Positions 1 to 8,242 of a DNA stretch of 64,000 nt are shown here, piece after piece (position 1 is the stretch's first letter; each line of letters opens with the position of its first letter). This stretch comes from Niallia sp. Man26. Its GTDB lineage: Bacteria; Bacillota; Bacilli; Bacillales; Cytobacillaceae. The notes under the pieces are model-generated. The model saw nothing but the letters and a program-made list of their open reading frames with translations, searched no databases and was not told the origin of the DNA. The position numbers were made by a program, and so were the translations under genes. The stretch lies in NCBI RefSeq assembly GCF_022049065.2, contig NZ_CP095745.1, positions 62,001 to 126,000 on the forward strand, in the 5' to 3' direction.

Positions 1-823
1 CGCTAGCAAGTAGTTGGCTAAATTCTGTTAGCAGAGGACCAACTGCTAAGAAAGTAACAGTACCTGTAATAAATATAGTAATCAATGGAACAAATATTAA
101 CTTAATTGAAGGAACTAATCTTTGTTCTAACCATCTTTCTATTATAGCTGCTAACCATGCTGCAAAAATAACTGGAAACAGGGATGATGTATAGCTGGCT
201 AATATAACTGGAATCTTAAAGAACGATAAAGCTTCACCAGCTTGATATGCTGCAACAATTGCTGGATATACTAATGCTCCTCCAATTGCAGCTGGAATGT
301 ATGGGTTTCCTTTAAATTTACGACCTGCTGAAAATCCTACAATAATTGGTAAGAAGTAAAAAATACTATCCCCTAAAGCGTTTAAAAGAATATAAGTTCC
401 ATTTGTAGTTTCCATTAAATCTAGTGCTGTTGCTGCACCTAATAATCCTTTAATAATACCTCCCGCAGCCATTGTACCGATAATTGGTGTGATAATACCT
501 ATGATAATATCAATTAAGCGGTTAAATGCATTCTTTTTCACAGGATCTTGCGCTTGTCTTTCTTCTGATAAGAATGAATCTCCTAGTATATTGCCTACTT
601 CTTTATATACCTCTTTTACTTTATTTCCAATGATAACTTGGTACTGTCCTCCACTAACGACAACTGTTAGGACTCCATCTAAATCTTTTATAGCTTCCGT
701 ATCAGCAATTGCATTATCTTTCAAGGTAAATCTTAGTCGAGTAACACAATGAACGACATTATTAACATTATTTTTTCCACCAATTAAGCGAATAACTTCA
801 GTAGCTAACTGATGTTTCTCCAT
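1..823 (-). CDS. PTS beta-glucoside-type EIIBC permease, C-terminus outside window
   Basis: This membrane permease takes up and phosphorylates a sugar with phosphate passed on from EIIA. About 274 N-terminal residues are visible. The EIIB domain (about 1-85) has the phosphorylated cysteine C26 in HCVTRLRF, and the start of the hydrophobic EIIC domain follows after about residue 105. The ATG at 823 is set by an AGGAGG site at 831-837. The EIIB sequence resembles BglF/BglP more than the trehalose or sucrose enzymes, but the substrate is inferred. The gene runs off the left edge, so an EIIA domain, antiterminator or glycosidase partner cannot be seen. Two cre-like sites and one palindrome upstream suggest catabolite and substrate control. 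Confidence 0.85.
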   Translation of the reverse strand, partial: MEKHQLATEVIRLIGGKNNVNNVVHCVTRLRFTLKDNAIADTEAIKDLDGVLTVVVSGGQYQVIIGNKVKEVYKEVGNILGDSFLSEERQAQDPVKKNAFNRLIDIIIGIITPIIGTMAAGGIIKGLLGAATALDLMETTNGTYILLNALGDSIFYFLPIIVGFSAGRKFKGNPYIPAAIGGALVYPAIVAAYQAGEALSFFKIPVILASYTSSLFPVIFAAWLAAIIERWLEQRLVPSIKLIFVPLITIFITGTVTFLAVGPLLTEFSQLLAS

Positions 824-895
824 AGGAACTCCTCCTTAAAATCTTTATCCTCATTCACATCTGATAAGAACTCCCTTACTAGTAAGAAAAACCAT

Positions 896-911
896 TTTTA
901 AGCGTTTTCAT
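896..911. promoter_or_regulatory. cre-like CcpA site
   Basis: TTTTAAGCGTTTTCAT matches the cre consensus WTGNAARCGNWWWCAW with one mismatch. It lies in the leader of the PTS gene, 73 bp upstream of its start codon, so it could act as a road-block site for CcpA. Confidence 0.55.
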
Positions 912-934
912 TTTTCAAAAAAATAATTCTACAA

Positions 935-950
935 ATACAAATACTTGTAT
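935..950. promoter_or_regulatory. palindromic operator upstream of the PTS gene
   Basis: ATACAA-N4-TTGTAT is a perfect inverted repeat, about 110 bp upstream of the PTS start. GntR/TreR-type repressors bind similar TTGTAT half-sites. No regulator gene is visible here, so the binding protein is unknown. Confidence 0.5.
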
Positions 951-1049
951 TCTTTTTAAAGTTATAAGCTTATGAATGTATTTTAGCAATAATACATTTT
1001 TAAAAATACCTCTATTTCTTAATCACTTTAGTTACCAAACTTAACATGT

Positions 1050-1065
1050 ATTATAGCGCTTGCAA
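1050..1065. promoter_or_regulatory. second cre-like site
   Basis: Read on the minus strand, TTGCAAGCGCTATAAT fits the cre consensus with one mismatch. It is 227 bp upstream of the PTS start, in the expected promoter region, and with the site at 896 suggests carbon catabolite control. Confidence 0.5.
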
Positions 1066-1075
1066 ACATTATAAG

Positions 1076-1123
1076 AAAACAAAAGGAAGAGTCTTAAAAA
1101 ACGATACTCTATTCTTTTGTTTT
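1076..1123 (-). terminator. long hairpin after a minus-strand gene remnant
   Basis: A near-perfect inverted repeat of about 17 bp (AAAACAAAAG...CTTTTGTTTT outer arms, AGAGT/ACTCT inner arms) follows the stop codon at 1143 on the minus strand. It separates the remnant from the PTS promoter region. Confidence 0.6.
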
Positions 1124-1142
1124 CATTATAAATAAATTTAAT

Positions 1143-1279
1143 TTATAATTTCACAGTAAAATTTAGTATTCCTGCTCTTGGTTTTACATTAAATGCTTTT
1201 GCAAGATCTAACAATTGTTGGTCACTAATCGTTTGTTTTTTTCCACCTTGAGCACAAACTATAGTGTAAACCTGGTTAC
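1143..1279 (-). pseudogene. 3' fragment of an unidentified gene
   Basis: Minus-strand codons read without a stop for about 45 residues (…VYTIVCAQGGKKQTISDQQ… to …GILNFTVKL) and end with TAA at 1145-1143, followed by a terminator. There is no ATG, GTG or TTG start or ribosome site; the frame meets a stop upstream at about 1305. The composition looks protein-like. I read it as the surviving C-terminal end of a gene whose 5' part was lost at the junction with the truncated ferritin gene. I do not recognise the family. Confidence 0.45.
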
Positions 1280-1281
1280 GA

Positions 1282-1659
1282 TTGCAATCAGATGAGGAAA
1301 GAACTCACATGCTTAAATTAGTGGATTTTGTTGTTGATCGTGATGGTACAGTCCAGCTAACTAACCTTCCCGCTCCACCAAGTGACTTCGGTACTCCCTT
1401 AGAGACTTTTCAAAAGGTATTAGAACATGAACAGTTTGTGACAAACTCTTACCGTAAAGCTTTTAATTATGTTAATCAAGTAGACCCACAAGCTGCTGTA
1501 ATTGTTCAAGATTTTTTAAGAGAGCAGATTGATGAAGAAGCACAAGCTAAAACGATTACTGATCGCCTTAATCTTGTTCAGAATAATCCTTCTGCGTTGT
1601 TACTCGTAGATCAAGAACTAGGAGCTAGAACAACTCCTGCTGCTCCTGCTGCAGGTTAA
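1282..1659 (+). pseudogene. ferritin lacking its N-terminal helix
   Basis: The product resembles bacterial non-haem ferritin (iron storage, ferroxidase) from helix B onward. EERTH near the N-terminus fits the conserved EExxH ferroxidase segment, APPSDF is the linker loop, EHE and DFLREQIDEEAQA fit helices C and D, and LLLVDQELGAR is the usual C-terminal region. The roughly 45 residues with helix A and its iron ligand are missing. The only start is a TTG with no clear ribosome site, and an in-frame stop lies just upstream at 1267-1269. Homology seems to begin right where the antiparallel fragment at 1143-1279 begins. Probably a truncated gene; an Ala/Pro tail closes the protein. Confidence 0.6.
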
Positions 1660-1690
1660 TTATACTTAGCTACTCCATAATGGTGACTCT

Positions 1691-1718
1691 CTCTCCTATA
1701 GAAAGGTCTATAGGAGAG
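1691..1718 (+). terminator. terminator of the ferritin gene
   Basis: CTCTCCTATAG-N6-CTATAGGAGAG is a perfect 11-bp inverted repeat, 32 bp after the ferritin stop. The T tract is weak. Confidence 0.7.
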
Positions 1719-1910
1719 ATTTCTGACATGACATACCCTTGATTTGCAATTTCATTAATTTAAAAGGTACCTGAAAGTAACCAACTCCTAGGTCTTCTAA
1801 TTATATAGACCAATAAAAATTAACCGCTAATTCAATAGAATTAATTTTAAACAACTTTAGCTCCATAAAAAATCTATGTATAAAATTGAATATTCGTTTC
1901 CTGAGTATTT

Positions 1911-2381
1911 CTAATTATCCGTAAAGCTTCTAGGTGGGTTTACATATTCCCCTTCAATTTTCACACCAATTCCTTGGTCGTATACCATCTTCCCTCCAAA
2001 ATATCCTACTGAAAGGATTCCAATTGCGCATACCATAGATAATATAGTTCCTATTACTAGCCACTGGTTACCCATATTTTTCTTCTTTATTACAAAATAA
2101 AATCGAAATAAAGCAACAAACAAGCTTAGCCAAGTAGTAATGGTCGCTAGTTTATCATGATATTGAAAGAGATTAGTATTACCCTGAGCATCATGCCCAG
2201 GACCAGTTCCAATAGCTATCCACGCACTAATAAAAGCAAATAGCCATAGCCAATCTCCATTACGAGATGGTGTATGTTTAAAAGCTGCAAATAATAAATC
2301 GTATAGTGCTGCAAGAGTAATTATGACGATAGGAAAGTGAACAACTATAGGATGAGGATGTGAAATTATTTCATTTATCAT
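1911..2381 (-). CDS. DUF2231 membrane protein
   Basis: A 156-residue protein with four hydrophobic segments (about 15-35, 45-65, 80-100, 105-130). The N-terminal HPHPIVVHFPI motif is typical of DUF2231 membrane proteins, whose conserved histidines are thought to bind haem; this is family knowledge, not shown here. The ATG at 2381 follows AGAAAGGAAAAG. It stands alone between the ferritin remnant and a Gly/His-rich gene. The role is unknown; a redox or membrane-stress role is a guess. Confidence 0.7.
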   Translation of the reverse strand: MINEIISHPHPIVVHFPIVIITLAALYDLLFAAFKHTPSRNGDWLWLFAFISAWIAIGTGPGHDAQGNTNLFQYHDKLATITTWLSLFVALFRFYFVIKKKNMGNQWLVIGTILSMVCAIGILSVGYFGGKMVYDQGIGVKIEGEYVNPPRSFTDN

Positions 2382-2664
2382 TTTACTTTTCCTTTCTGTA
2401 ACAAGAATCCTTTTCCTTCTTTATTTATAGCTTTCCTTTTATTCTTAGTTGTATTCTCTATTATGAGGATTTTAATAGCTTAACCTTATAGTAGAAACAA
2501 TAGGATTGGGGTGAAGCTAGAACAGCACCTTCTATGAATTTCAAATAAGTTTTTACACTAAATCGCTATGTAACTAGAAGAGAATCATCTATACAGAAGT
2601 TTCTCTTTCCTTTTTGAAAATAACGAATAGTTTTCCTTCTATAGTTAACAAGATATAAAAGGCT
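2382..2664. other. gene-free gap
   Basis: A-T-rich spacer between two minus-strand genes. I see no ORF with a ribosome site and no clear terminator here. Confidence 0.5.
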
Positions 2665-2856
2665 TCAAAAAATTATTGCTACTAGACCATAACCATATGG
2701 TTTAGCAAACCAATATGGGGTTCCAACATAGCCTATAGGAGCAATAGGACCTACATAGCCATGATGTCCAATACCACTTATACCAATGTGTCCAATTGGG
2801 CCTACATGCCCAAAATGGCCAACTCCTATATGTCTTGTATAAGACAATATATTCAT
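2665..2856 (-). CDS. small Gly/His-rich protein, possibly spore surface
   Basis: A 63-residue protein dominated by repeats such as HIGVGHFGHVGPIGHIG, HHGYVGPIAPIGYVG and an aromatic C-terminus (YWFAKPYGYG). The start is set by AAGGAGG at 2864-2870: two adjacent ATGs lie at 2859 and 2856, and the second has the better spacing. Such low-complexity Gly/His/Tyr proteins are common among Bacillus spore coat and exosporium proteins, but no family match is claimed. The histidines might bind metal. It lies 0.9 kb from another His-rich protein gene. Confidence 0.55.
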   Translation of the reverse strand: MNILSYTRHIGVGHFGHVGPIGHIGISGIGHHGYVGPIAPIGYVGTPYWFAKPYGYGLVAIIF

Positions 2857-2983
2857 CATAATTACCTCCTTATGTGTCTTAACATTTAACATAAACGACT
2901 CTATTCTAGACAATAATTCATGAAGAATAATAACTAATTAATAGTGAAAAATACAAAATATGAAATTATCTTAGGAGGAAACA

Positions 2984-3694
2984 ATGGCGGAACAATATGA
3001 GGTTATCCTGCGATCTATAGGTGCATTTATCATGCTATTAATTGGCTCCCATTTATTAGGCAAACAAACCATTTCTCAAATGAGAATTTTTGATTTTATA
3101 TCTGCTATTTCTATTGGAGCGATTACAGGTAACTTGGCTTTTAATTTAGATATTAAAATACACCACTTGCTCCTCGCCTTTTTCATTTTCATTTTTACAG
3201 CTATACTAACTGCGGTGATAGCAATGAAAAATCGTAAATTAAGAAAATTTCTATCAGGAGATCCTACTATAGTTATACAAAATAGTAAGATATTAGAGGA
3301 CAATATGAAAAAAATGCGTTATACAATTGACTATTTAAATCAACAATTAAGAGAGAAAGATGTCTTTAATATACACGAAGTGCTATATGCATTGGTTGAG
3401 ACTAAAGGTACTTTAACTGTATTAAAAAAACCATAGTATCGAAATGTTACCATGCAGGACATGCACTTATACATAGCTTCTGAAAAAAAACTACCAATAG
3501 AATTAATTATGGATGGAAAGGTCATAACAGAAAATTTGCTACAAAATAACCTTTCAACACAGTGGTTGGATGAAGAACTTAAAAAACGTCAACTAGACTT
3601 AAAAGATGTGTTCTATGCCGTTCTACTTGTACAAGATAATCTTTATATTGATTGTTATAATGATTTTATTAGTTCACCCATAGATAAAGAGTAG
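2984..3694 (+). pseudogene. DUF421 (YetF/YkjA-type) membrane protein broken by one amber codon
   Basis: The first 150 codons encode three transmembrane segments and the start of the DUF421 cytoplasmic domain (…ALVETKGTLTVLKKP). TAG at 3434-3436 then stops translation. The same frame goes straight on with YRNVTMQDMHLYI and the conserved LPIELIMDGK and DVFYAVLLVQDNLYID segments, to TAG at 3694. Together the 236 codons match the usual length of about 230 residues, so one substitution (for example GAG or CAG to TAG) separates it from an intact gene. The start has AGGAGGAAACA before ATG. A restart at ATG 3452 lacks a ribosome site, and a lone C-terminal domain would have no membrane anchor. In spore-formers the family affects spore or membrane properties. 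Confidence 0.75.
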
Positions 3695-3733
3695 AATCTA
3701 ACATTTTAACTTTACATTAATAAGCTTTGAATT

Positions 3734-4333
3734 TTATTTTAAAAAATATAGAAACCATACCGCATGGTTTTGTTCGTCACTGGCTGCTCTTTTATATTGC
3801 TCTCTTATATATTCATTATCTGTTTTGGAACTTATTTCTAAATAATGGTCAACTGTCTTTTGTTCATCATGAAAAGCAAAATCTAATCCAGCTTTAAAGT
3901 TATTAGGACACTCCTCTGTTAATTTCGGGTTGTATTTTCTGCCTGTTAGTTGACTATAAATTTTAGAAAATGTATTTAAATGTCTCATTTCATCTTTCCT
4001 AATTTCAGTGATTATTTCTTTTTGTTCTCTTTTAGGTGCCATATTAATTAGTTGTTGGTAGCACGCTATTGCAGAAAACTCACCATCTATAGATTTCTCA
4101 ATTAAAGGAATAATGTCGTTTTGTCTATGAGCTGCTGGAACCATTGGTCCAAGATATTGATAATAACCAATTGGAGACATTGGTGGATGTGGTATGTTAT
4201 ACATTTTTTGACCAAAATGAACGTGACAGGAAGGACCAGAGCAATGTAAAGGTTGCCCCCAAGGACCGTGATGAGCATGAGAATATCCCTGATAGACTAC
4301 TCCATTTAGGCCAGTTGTTACAGAAGGATACAT
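3734..4333 (-). CDS. His-rich ferritin-like protein, possibly spore-associated
   Basis: The first 70 residues are low-complexity, rich in His, Pro, Tyr and Gly (HAHHGPWGQPLHCSG, HFGQKMYNIPHPPMS). Residues about 75-199 form a ferritin-like four-helix region with E/H-rich motifs at the expected spacing: EKSIDGEFSAIACY, RKDEMRHLNTF, FHDEQKTVDHYLE and ASDEQNHAVWF. This fits a di-iron rubrerythrin-type fold. The ATG at 4333 follows GGAGGTAAGTAT. The N-terminal extension resembles spore-coat tails, but localisation is a guess. The neighbouring Gly/His-rich gene and the ferritin remnant suggest a metal or spore-surface theme. Confidence 0.65.
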   Translation of the reverse strand: MYPSVTTGLNGVVYQGYSHAHHGPWGQPLHCSGPSCHVHFGQKMYNIPHPPMSPIGYYQYLGPMVPAAHRQNDIIPLIEKSIDGEFSAIACYQQLINMAPKREQKEIITEIRKDEMRHLNTFSKIYSQLTGRKYNPKLTEECPNNFKAGLDFAFHDEQKTVDHYLEISSKTDNEYIREQYKRAASDEQNHAVWFLYFLK

Positions 4334-4534
4334 ATACTTACCTCCATTTTTTAATTCATATTATGCATGGTTCAGGTAAGGGTAGGTTGTCTATTTAAGA
4401 ATGGGTATTTGTGTAGTTGTTATTCCAACTAAAATTAGTTAAAAAATACATTTTTTGAAAAAACTTTCATATAAGGTGACATTTATTATGACGTACTAAA
4501 ATCCTAACTTCTCTTTGTACCATCGATTATATAG
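4334..4534. other. short gap
   Basis: Between the ferritin-like gene start and the terminator of the sulfur operon. It should hold the promoter of the ferritin-like gene; I see no convincing box. Confidence 0.4.
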
Positions 4535-4562
4535 AAAAAACTGCAGTATTCTGCAGTTTTTT
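4535..4562 (-). terminator. terminator of the persulfide operon
   Basis: AAAAAACTGCAG-TATT-CTGCAGTTTTTT is a perfect inverted repeat with T runs on both strands, 62 bp after the exporter stop codon at 4624. Confidence 0.85.
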
Positions 4563-4623
4563 AATTTTATTTCCTTGGATTATTATATGGTTAGTAATCA
4601 TTAAATTTATGCAAATTTATTTT

Positions 4624-5400
4624 TCATAAGATAGATAACCATGTCTTCACTGCTGTTGCTAAAATTAATAGACCCATTGTCCCTTGTAACACTTTTATGT
4701 TAATTTTTTTACCCAATTTGGCACCTAAAGGAGAAGCAATTAAGCTAGCCACAACCATAATAACCGCAGGAAGTATTGGTATATTTCCTGTTACGATTTT
4801 GCCTGAAACAGCCCCAATAGATGAAATCAATGTAATGGCTAACGAGGATGCAATGGTCATTCTTGTTGGTATTTTTAGGACTACAAGCATAATAGGTACT
4901 AAAAGGAATGCTCCTCCTGCACCTACAATCCCTGCACCAATACCCACTATGAACGCAAACAAGGATGCAAGCCATTTGTTAAACCTTATTTGATCAAAAT
5001 GAATATCCTCAACCCCTCTTTTAGGAAGAAACATCATAATAACGGCAATAAGAGCTAAGATTCCATAAACAATATTTATTCCATTCTCCGGCATATGAGT
5101 CGAACTGAGTCCCCCAATAAAGCTTCCAGTTAATATGCTTACTCCCATGTAAATGATTAACGTTTTATTTAGAAATCCATCCTTACGATAGGCTAAAACA
5201 CCTCCGAGTGTTGCAAAAAACACTTGAATGGCAGTAATCCCTGAAACTTCATGGGCCGTAAAATGTCCTGCGCCTAACATTACTGGTATATATAGCAACA
5301 TGGGATAGTTGATGATAGCACCACCAATTCCTAACATCCCAGAAATAAAAGAACCAACAAATCCAATTACAAAAATTGTAGCTATAATAGTAATATCCAT
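4624..5400 (-). CDS. TauE/SafE-family sulfite/sulfur anion exporter
   Basis: A 258-residue membrane protein with about eight hydrophobic segments. The Gly-rich [16 protein letters not shown] motif near residue 20 and its second-half counterpart [16 protein letters not shown] near 155 are the duplicated signature of TauE/SafE (DUF81) exporters. It is the last gene of the operon. In the S. aureus cst locus and the B. subtilis yrk cluster a similar exporter (YrkJ) sits with TusA and rhodaneses, so export of sulfite or thiosulfate made by the upstream persulfide enzymes is the likely role. A hairpin at 5419-5446 between the preceding tusA and this gene may lower its expression. Confidence 0.85.
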   Translation of the reverse strand: MDITIIATIFVIGFVGSFISGMLGIGGAIINYPMLLYIPVMLGAGHFTAHEVSGITAIQVFFATLGGVLAYRKDGFLNKTLIIYMGVSILTGSFIGGLSSTHMPENGINIVYGILALIAVIMMFLPKRGVEDIHFDQIRFNKWLASLFAFIVGIGAGIVGAGGAFLLVPIMLVVLKIPTRMTIASSLAITLISSIGAVSGKIVTGNIPILPAVIMVVASLIASPLGAKLGKKINIKVLQGTMGLLILATAVKTWLSIL

Positions 5401-5418
5401 GTTGTTACACCTCTTTAG

Positions 5419-5446
5419 AAAAAGGGAACCTTATTTGGTCCCCTTT
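5419..5446 (-). terminator. intra-operon attenuator-like hairpin
   Basis: On the minus strand AAAGGGGACC-N6-GGTTCCCTTT (one G-U pair) is followed by a short T run. It sits between the tusA stop at 5451 and the exporter start at 5400, so partial termination there would set their ratio. Confidence 0.55.
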
Positions 5447-5450
5447 ATTT

Positions 5451-5678
5451 TCAACCCTTTTTAATCCAGAATTTTAATACTCCATTTTCGTCTTCATGTT
5501 TTATTAATTCATGTCCTCCTGATTTAGCCCAAGCTGTTAAATCGTTTAGCGCTCCTTTATCTGTTGTATGGACTTCTAATACTTCACCTGTTTCCATATC
5601 TCCCATTGTTTTTTTTGTCTTTACAATCGGCATTGGGCACGCTAACCCTTTTGCATCTAATACTTTATTTGAATTCAT
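5451..5678 (-). CDS. TusA-family sulfur carrier
   Basis: A 75-residue protein, about the normal length of the family. DAKGLACPMPIVKTKK carries the sulfur-accepting Cys14 of the CPxP motif. TusA proteins pass persulfide sulfur between rhodaneses, DsrE proteins and acceptors in the cytoplasm. It has AGGAGGAATAACAA before ATG, lies 23 bp after the rhodanese-MBL gene and corresponds in position to B. subtilis yrkI. It is nearly the same as the TusA at 9189-9416; both end in a VLKFWIKKG tail. Confidence 0.9.
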   Translation of the reverse strand: MNSNKVLDAKGLACPMPIVKTKKTMGDMETGEVLEVHTTDKGALNDLTAWAKSGGHELIKHEDENGVLKFWIKKG

Positions 5679-5701
5679 TTGTTATTCCTCCTATTTTATA
5701 A

Positions 5702-6829
5702 TTAACGAACGGCACAACGGTTAGGTCCAATTTCCATCTCACGTTGTTTATCTATTTCCGGGTTTATTTTCCCCATATTTGTCTCACGAATTTCTTGATA
5801 TGCATTTGGTTGTGGCGGCAAGTTTTCAGTTACTAATTTTCTAAACTCGTTTTCATTATCGATATTGAGTCCATGGTTTTTTGTAAACAATTTTCCAAGT
5901 TTTTCTGCTACGCTACCATCCTCATTTAACTCGTCTATAATCATAAAGTGTGCTGGTAGAACAATTAGTTCACCAGACAATTCTTTGTAGCGTTTATACA
6001 ATGTCTCTCTTAAATCACTGACCCAGTCTTCTGCCATACCTGCAAGATCAGGCCTTCCGATAGAATCAATGAACAAAATATCACCTGAAAGCAAGTATTT
6101 ATCATCCACAATAAATGAAGTTGATCCAATCGTATGTCCAGGTGAATACAATGCTGCAATATTAATGGTTGTATTACCAATTGTTACATCATTTCCATCT
6201 TCTAATGGCTGGTAAGAAAAAGTCACTTCCGTTGCATCCTTAGGTGGTAACCAATAGACAGCACCAGTTTTCTCAGCAATTGTACGTCCTCCGGAAATAT
6301 GGTCTGCATGAAGGTGCGTATCAAATACGTGTCTAATTTTCACTCCCTTACTTACTGCAAAATCAAGATAGATATCCGTCATACGCGTTGAATCGATTAC
6401 TACTGCTTCTCCTTCTGATAACACCATGTAGGATAGACATCCTTTACCTACTCGAACAAATTGATAAATTTCACCACCATCATTCAAGTCACCAATCTTA
6501 ACTGGTTCTAAATGCTCACTCCATGCCTTCATTCCACCCTGTAAATAGAAAACATTTAATCCAACATCAGAAAGCATTTCTGCTACCATTACAGATGATC
6601 CTTCCTTTGCACAAACAACTAGTACTTCTTTCTTAGTGGAGATTTCACCTATAATTTCATCCACCCCATCAAGTAATTCAAAATAAGGAACATTTAAATA
6701 TTCAATGTTTTCTCCTTCAATCTTCCAATCTTTAAAATCACTCTCATTACGAACATCAAGAATAAACAACTCTTCTTTATTCAAAACTTTTTTCGTCACA
6801 TCTTTTGAAGTCATTACGTAAACAGTCAT
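5702..6829 (-). CDS. rhodanese-metallo-beta-lactamase fusion (YrkH-like persulfide enzyme)
   Basis: 375 residues. The N-terminal rhodanese domain (about 5-108) has C73 in the loop VVCAKEGSS. The metallo-beta-lactamase domain (about 112-330) has THLHADH at 171-177 and further metal-ligand motifs ([20 protein letters not shown]). This HxHADH class includes ETHE1-type persulfide dioxygenases, so oxidation of glutathione- or CoA-like persulfides to sulfite is likely. The domain order is rhodanese first, unlike S. aureus CstB (MBL first) and like B. subtilis YrkH. A CstR-type operator at 6834-6849 lies just before the start, so this gene can have its own promoter. Confidence 0.87.
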   Translation of the reverse strand: MTVYVMTSKDVTKKVLNKEELFILDVRNESDFKDWKIEGENIEYLNVPYFELLDGVDEIIGEISTKKEVLVVCAKEGSSVMVAEMLSDVGLNVFYLQGGMKAWSEHLEPVKIGDLNDGGEIYQFVRVGKGCLSYMVLSEGEAVVIDSTRMTDIYLDFAVSKGVKIRHVFDTHLHADHISGGRTIAEKTGAVYWLPPKDATEVTFSYQPLEDGNDVTIGNTTINIAALYSPGHTIGSTSFIVDDKYLLSGDILFIDSIGRPDLAGMAEDWVSDLRETLYKRYKELSGELIVLPAHFMIIDELNEDGSVAEKLGKLFTKNHGLNIDNENEFRKLVTENLPPQPNAYQEIRETNMGKINPEIDKQREMEIGPNRCAVR

Positions 6830-6833
6830 CTTT

Positions 6834-6849
6834 ATACCCCCTATGGTAT
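6834..6849. promoter_or_regulatory. CstR-type operator, copy 5
   Basis: ATACC-CCCTAT-GGTAT, directly upstream of the rhodanese-MBL gene. Same half-sites and spacing as the four other copies in this operon. Confidence 0.75.
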
Positions 6850-6875
6850 TATTTTATTTAAAAAAATATATAATT

Positions 6876-7271
6876 TTAAAAAGTTAAAGTTACATCTGCA
6901 TCCTTTGCAAATTCCAAAAATGTTACTGCTCCGCCTACTTCCATTCCATCGACAAAATTTTCTTTTTCTAATCCCATAACATCCATTGTCATTTGACAGC
7001 CTATAAAATTAACTCCCATTTCTTTTGCCATAGACACTAATTCTGGAATGGAAGGTACATTCGCTTTAATAAATCCTTCAGCAAGCTGTTCTTTACCTTC
7101 AGGCATGATTAAGTGCTTATATGCTTCCTTATGAATCAAATTCAACCCTTCAAAAGTAAAGAAAACAGATACTTCTTGATCAGTTGCTGCTGCCGCAGTT
7201 GCAATGTTAAAAACCTTATAAGCATCAAATAATCCACCATTACTTGCAATAATTGCTACTTTTTTGTTCAT
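6876..7271 (-). CDS. DsrE/DsrF-family sulfurtransferase-like protein
   Basis: 131 residues from the ATG at 7271, which has GGGGGAATTAACG in front; the ATG at 7286 overlaps that site and is less likely. The fold signature includes KVAIIASNGGLFDAYKVFNIA at the start and GCQMTMDVMG with C92 near the end, where DsrE proteins carry the sulfur-binding cysteine. It would relay sulfane sulfur with TusA. It is separated by 18 bp from the TusA-rhodanese gene and is a shorter relative of the 159-residue DsrE protein at 8649-9128. Confidence 0.8.
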   Translation of the reverse strand: MNKKVAIIASNGGLFDAYKVFNIATAAAATDQEVSVFFTFEGLNLIHKEAYKHLIMPEGKEQLAEGFIKANVPSIPELVSMAKEMGVNFIGCQMTMDVMGLEKENFVDGMEVGGAVTFLEFAKDADVTLTF

Positions 7272-7289
7272 CGTTAATTCCCCCATTTT

Positions 7290-7865
7290 TTAATCATTTA
7301 TACTACTTGTTTTCCCACTCCATTGACTCATACCTTGTTCAACATTAATTACATTATTAAATCCATTTTCAGTTAACTTTTGCGCAGCAAGATCGCTACG
7401 ATTTCCTGTTCGACAAACTATATAAATTTCATCATTTTTGTTTAAAACATTCATTTTGTTTTCCAATTCTCCCAATGGGATAGAGATAGCGTTAGGAATA
7501 TGGTTAAAAGCAAATTCTGCATTTTCTCTAACATCAATAACTACAATGTTCTTATCCACATCTATTTTCTTTTCTAGTTCTTCATTGCTAATAATATTTG
7601 GGTGTTTTTTTTCATTCGATTCTTCATTAGAAGATTTACGCAAATAATGCTTCAGCACTTCCCCTTCTTCTATTGTTCCTAGATATTGATGTCCAGTGCT
7701 TTCAGCCCACGCTTTCATGTCTGCTTTAGAGCCTTTATCCGTCGCTTGAACTTCCAATACTTGCCCTGCCTCTAAGTTTTTCATTTCTTTTTTTGTTTTA
7801 ACAATTGGCATCGGACATGCTAAACCTTTTGCATCTAAAATTGTATTTGCTTTTAAGTTCTCCAT
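7290..7865 (-). CDS. TusA-rhodanese fusion (YrkF-like)
   Basis: 191 residues. The TusA domain (about 8-77) has GLACPMP with C17. A short charged linker leads to a rhodanese domain (about 92-188) with the active-site loop VCRTGNRSD, C151. Fusion puts a sulfur donor (rhodanese) and carrier (TusA) on one chain, as in B. subtilis YrkF. The ribosome site is GGAGGCTGAAAA. The operator at 7885-7900 lies in the 53-bp gap in front, suggesting an internal promoter. Confidence 0.9.
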   Translation of the reverse strand: MENLKANTILDAKGLACPMPIVKTKKEMKNLEAGQVLEVQATDKGSKADMKAWAESTGHQYLGTIEEGEVLKHYLRKSSNEESNEKKHPNIISNEELEKKIDVDKNIVVIDVRENAEFAFNHIPNAISIPLGELENKMNVLNKNDEIYIVCRTGNRSDLAAQKLTENGFNNVINVEQGMSQWSGKTSSIND

Positions 7866-7884
7866 TTTTCAGCCTCCATCACTT

Positions 7885-7900
7885 ATACCTGTTAGGGTAT
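7885..7900. promoter_or_regulatory. CstR-type operator, copy 4
   Basis: ATACC-TGTTAG-GGTAT, in the gap before the TusA-rhodanese gene. Confidence 0.7.
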
Positions 7901-7918
7901 TATTAGTTTTAAAAAAAT

Positions 7919-8215
7919 TTATTCTACTTTTCCTTCCCAAGCAAGCATTCCACCAGTCATATTAATCACATTAAATCCATAATCTTCAAGGAATTGTGTG
8001 GCACGACCACTTCTTGCACCAGAACGGCAAACGATGATATAATCAATAGTCTTATCTAATTCATGCATGCGAAACTCAACTAAACCTAATGGGATATTTA
8101 TAGCACTTGGTATTTTCCCAGTGGCAACTTCATCCACCTCTCGCACATCAATAATATTTAATTTCTTTCCTTCGTTTATTAGAGCCTCTACTTCTTTTAC
8201 AGTCATTTGTTTCAT
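7919..8215 (-). CDS. single-domain rhodanese
   Basis: A 98-residue cytoplasmic rhodanese with the whole domain and little else: IIDVREVDEVATGKI near 21-35 and the active-site loop VCRSGARSG with C63. It would move sulfane sulfur between thiols and TusA. It has GAAGGAGAAG before ATG and lies 27 bp downstream of the membrane-anchored rhodanese gene. Confidence 0.88.
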   Translation of the reverse strand: MKQMTVKEVEALINEGKKLNIIDVREVDEVATGKIPSAINIPLGLVEFRMHELDKTIDYIIVCRSGARSGRATQFLEDYGFNVINMTGGMLAWEGKVE

Positions 8216-8242
8216 TAGTTAGTTCTTCTCCTTCTGTTTATT

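Noticed and set aside
489..752. Plus-strand frame inside the PTS gene
   Set aside because: It is antisense to a clear EIIBC coding region and has no ribosome site.
4697..4993. Frames opposite the TauE exporter and other strong genes
   Set aside because: Antisense shadows of conserved genes, no start signals.
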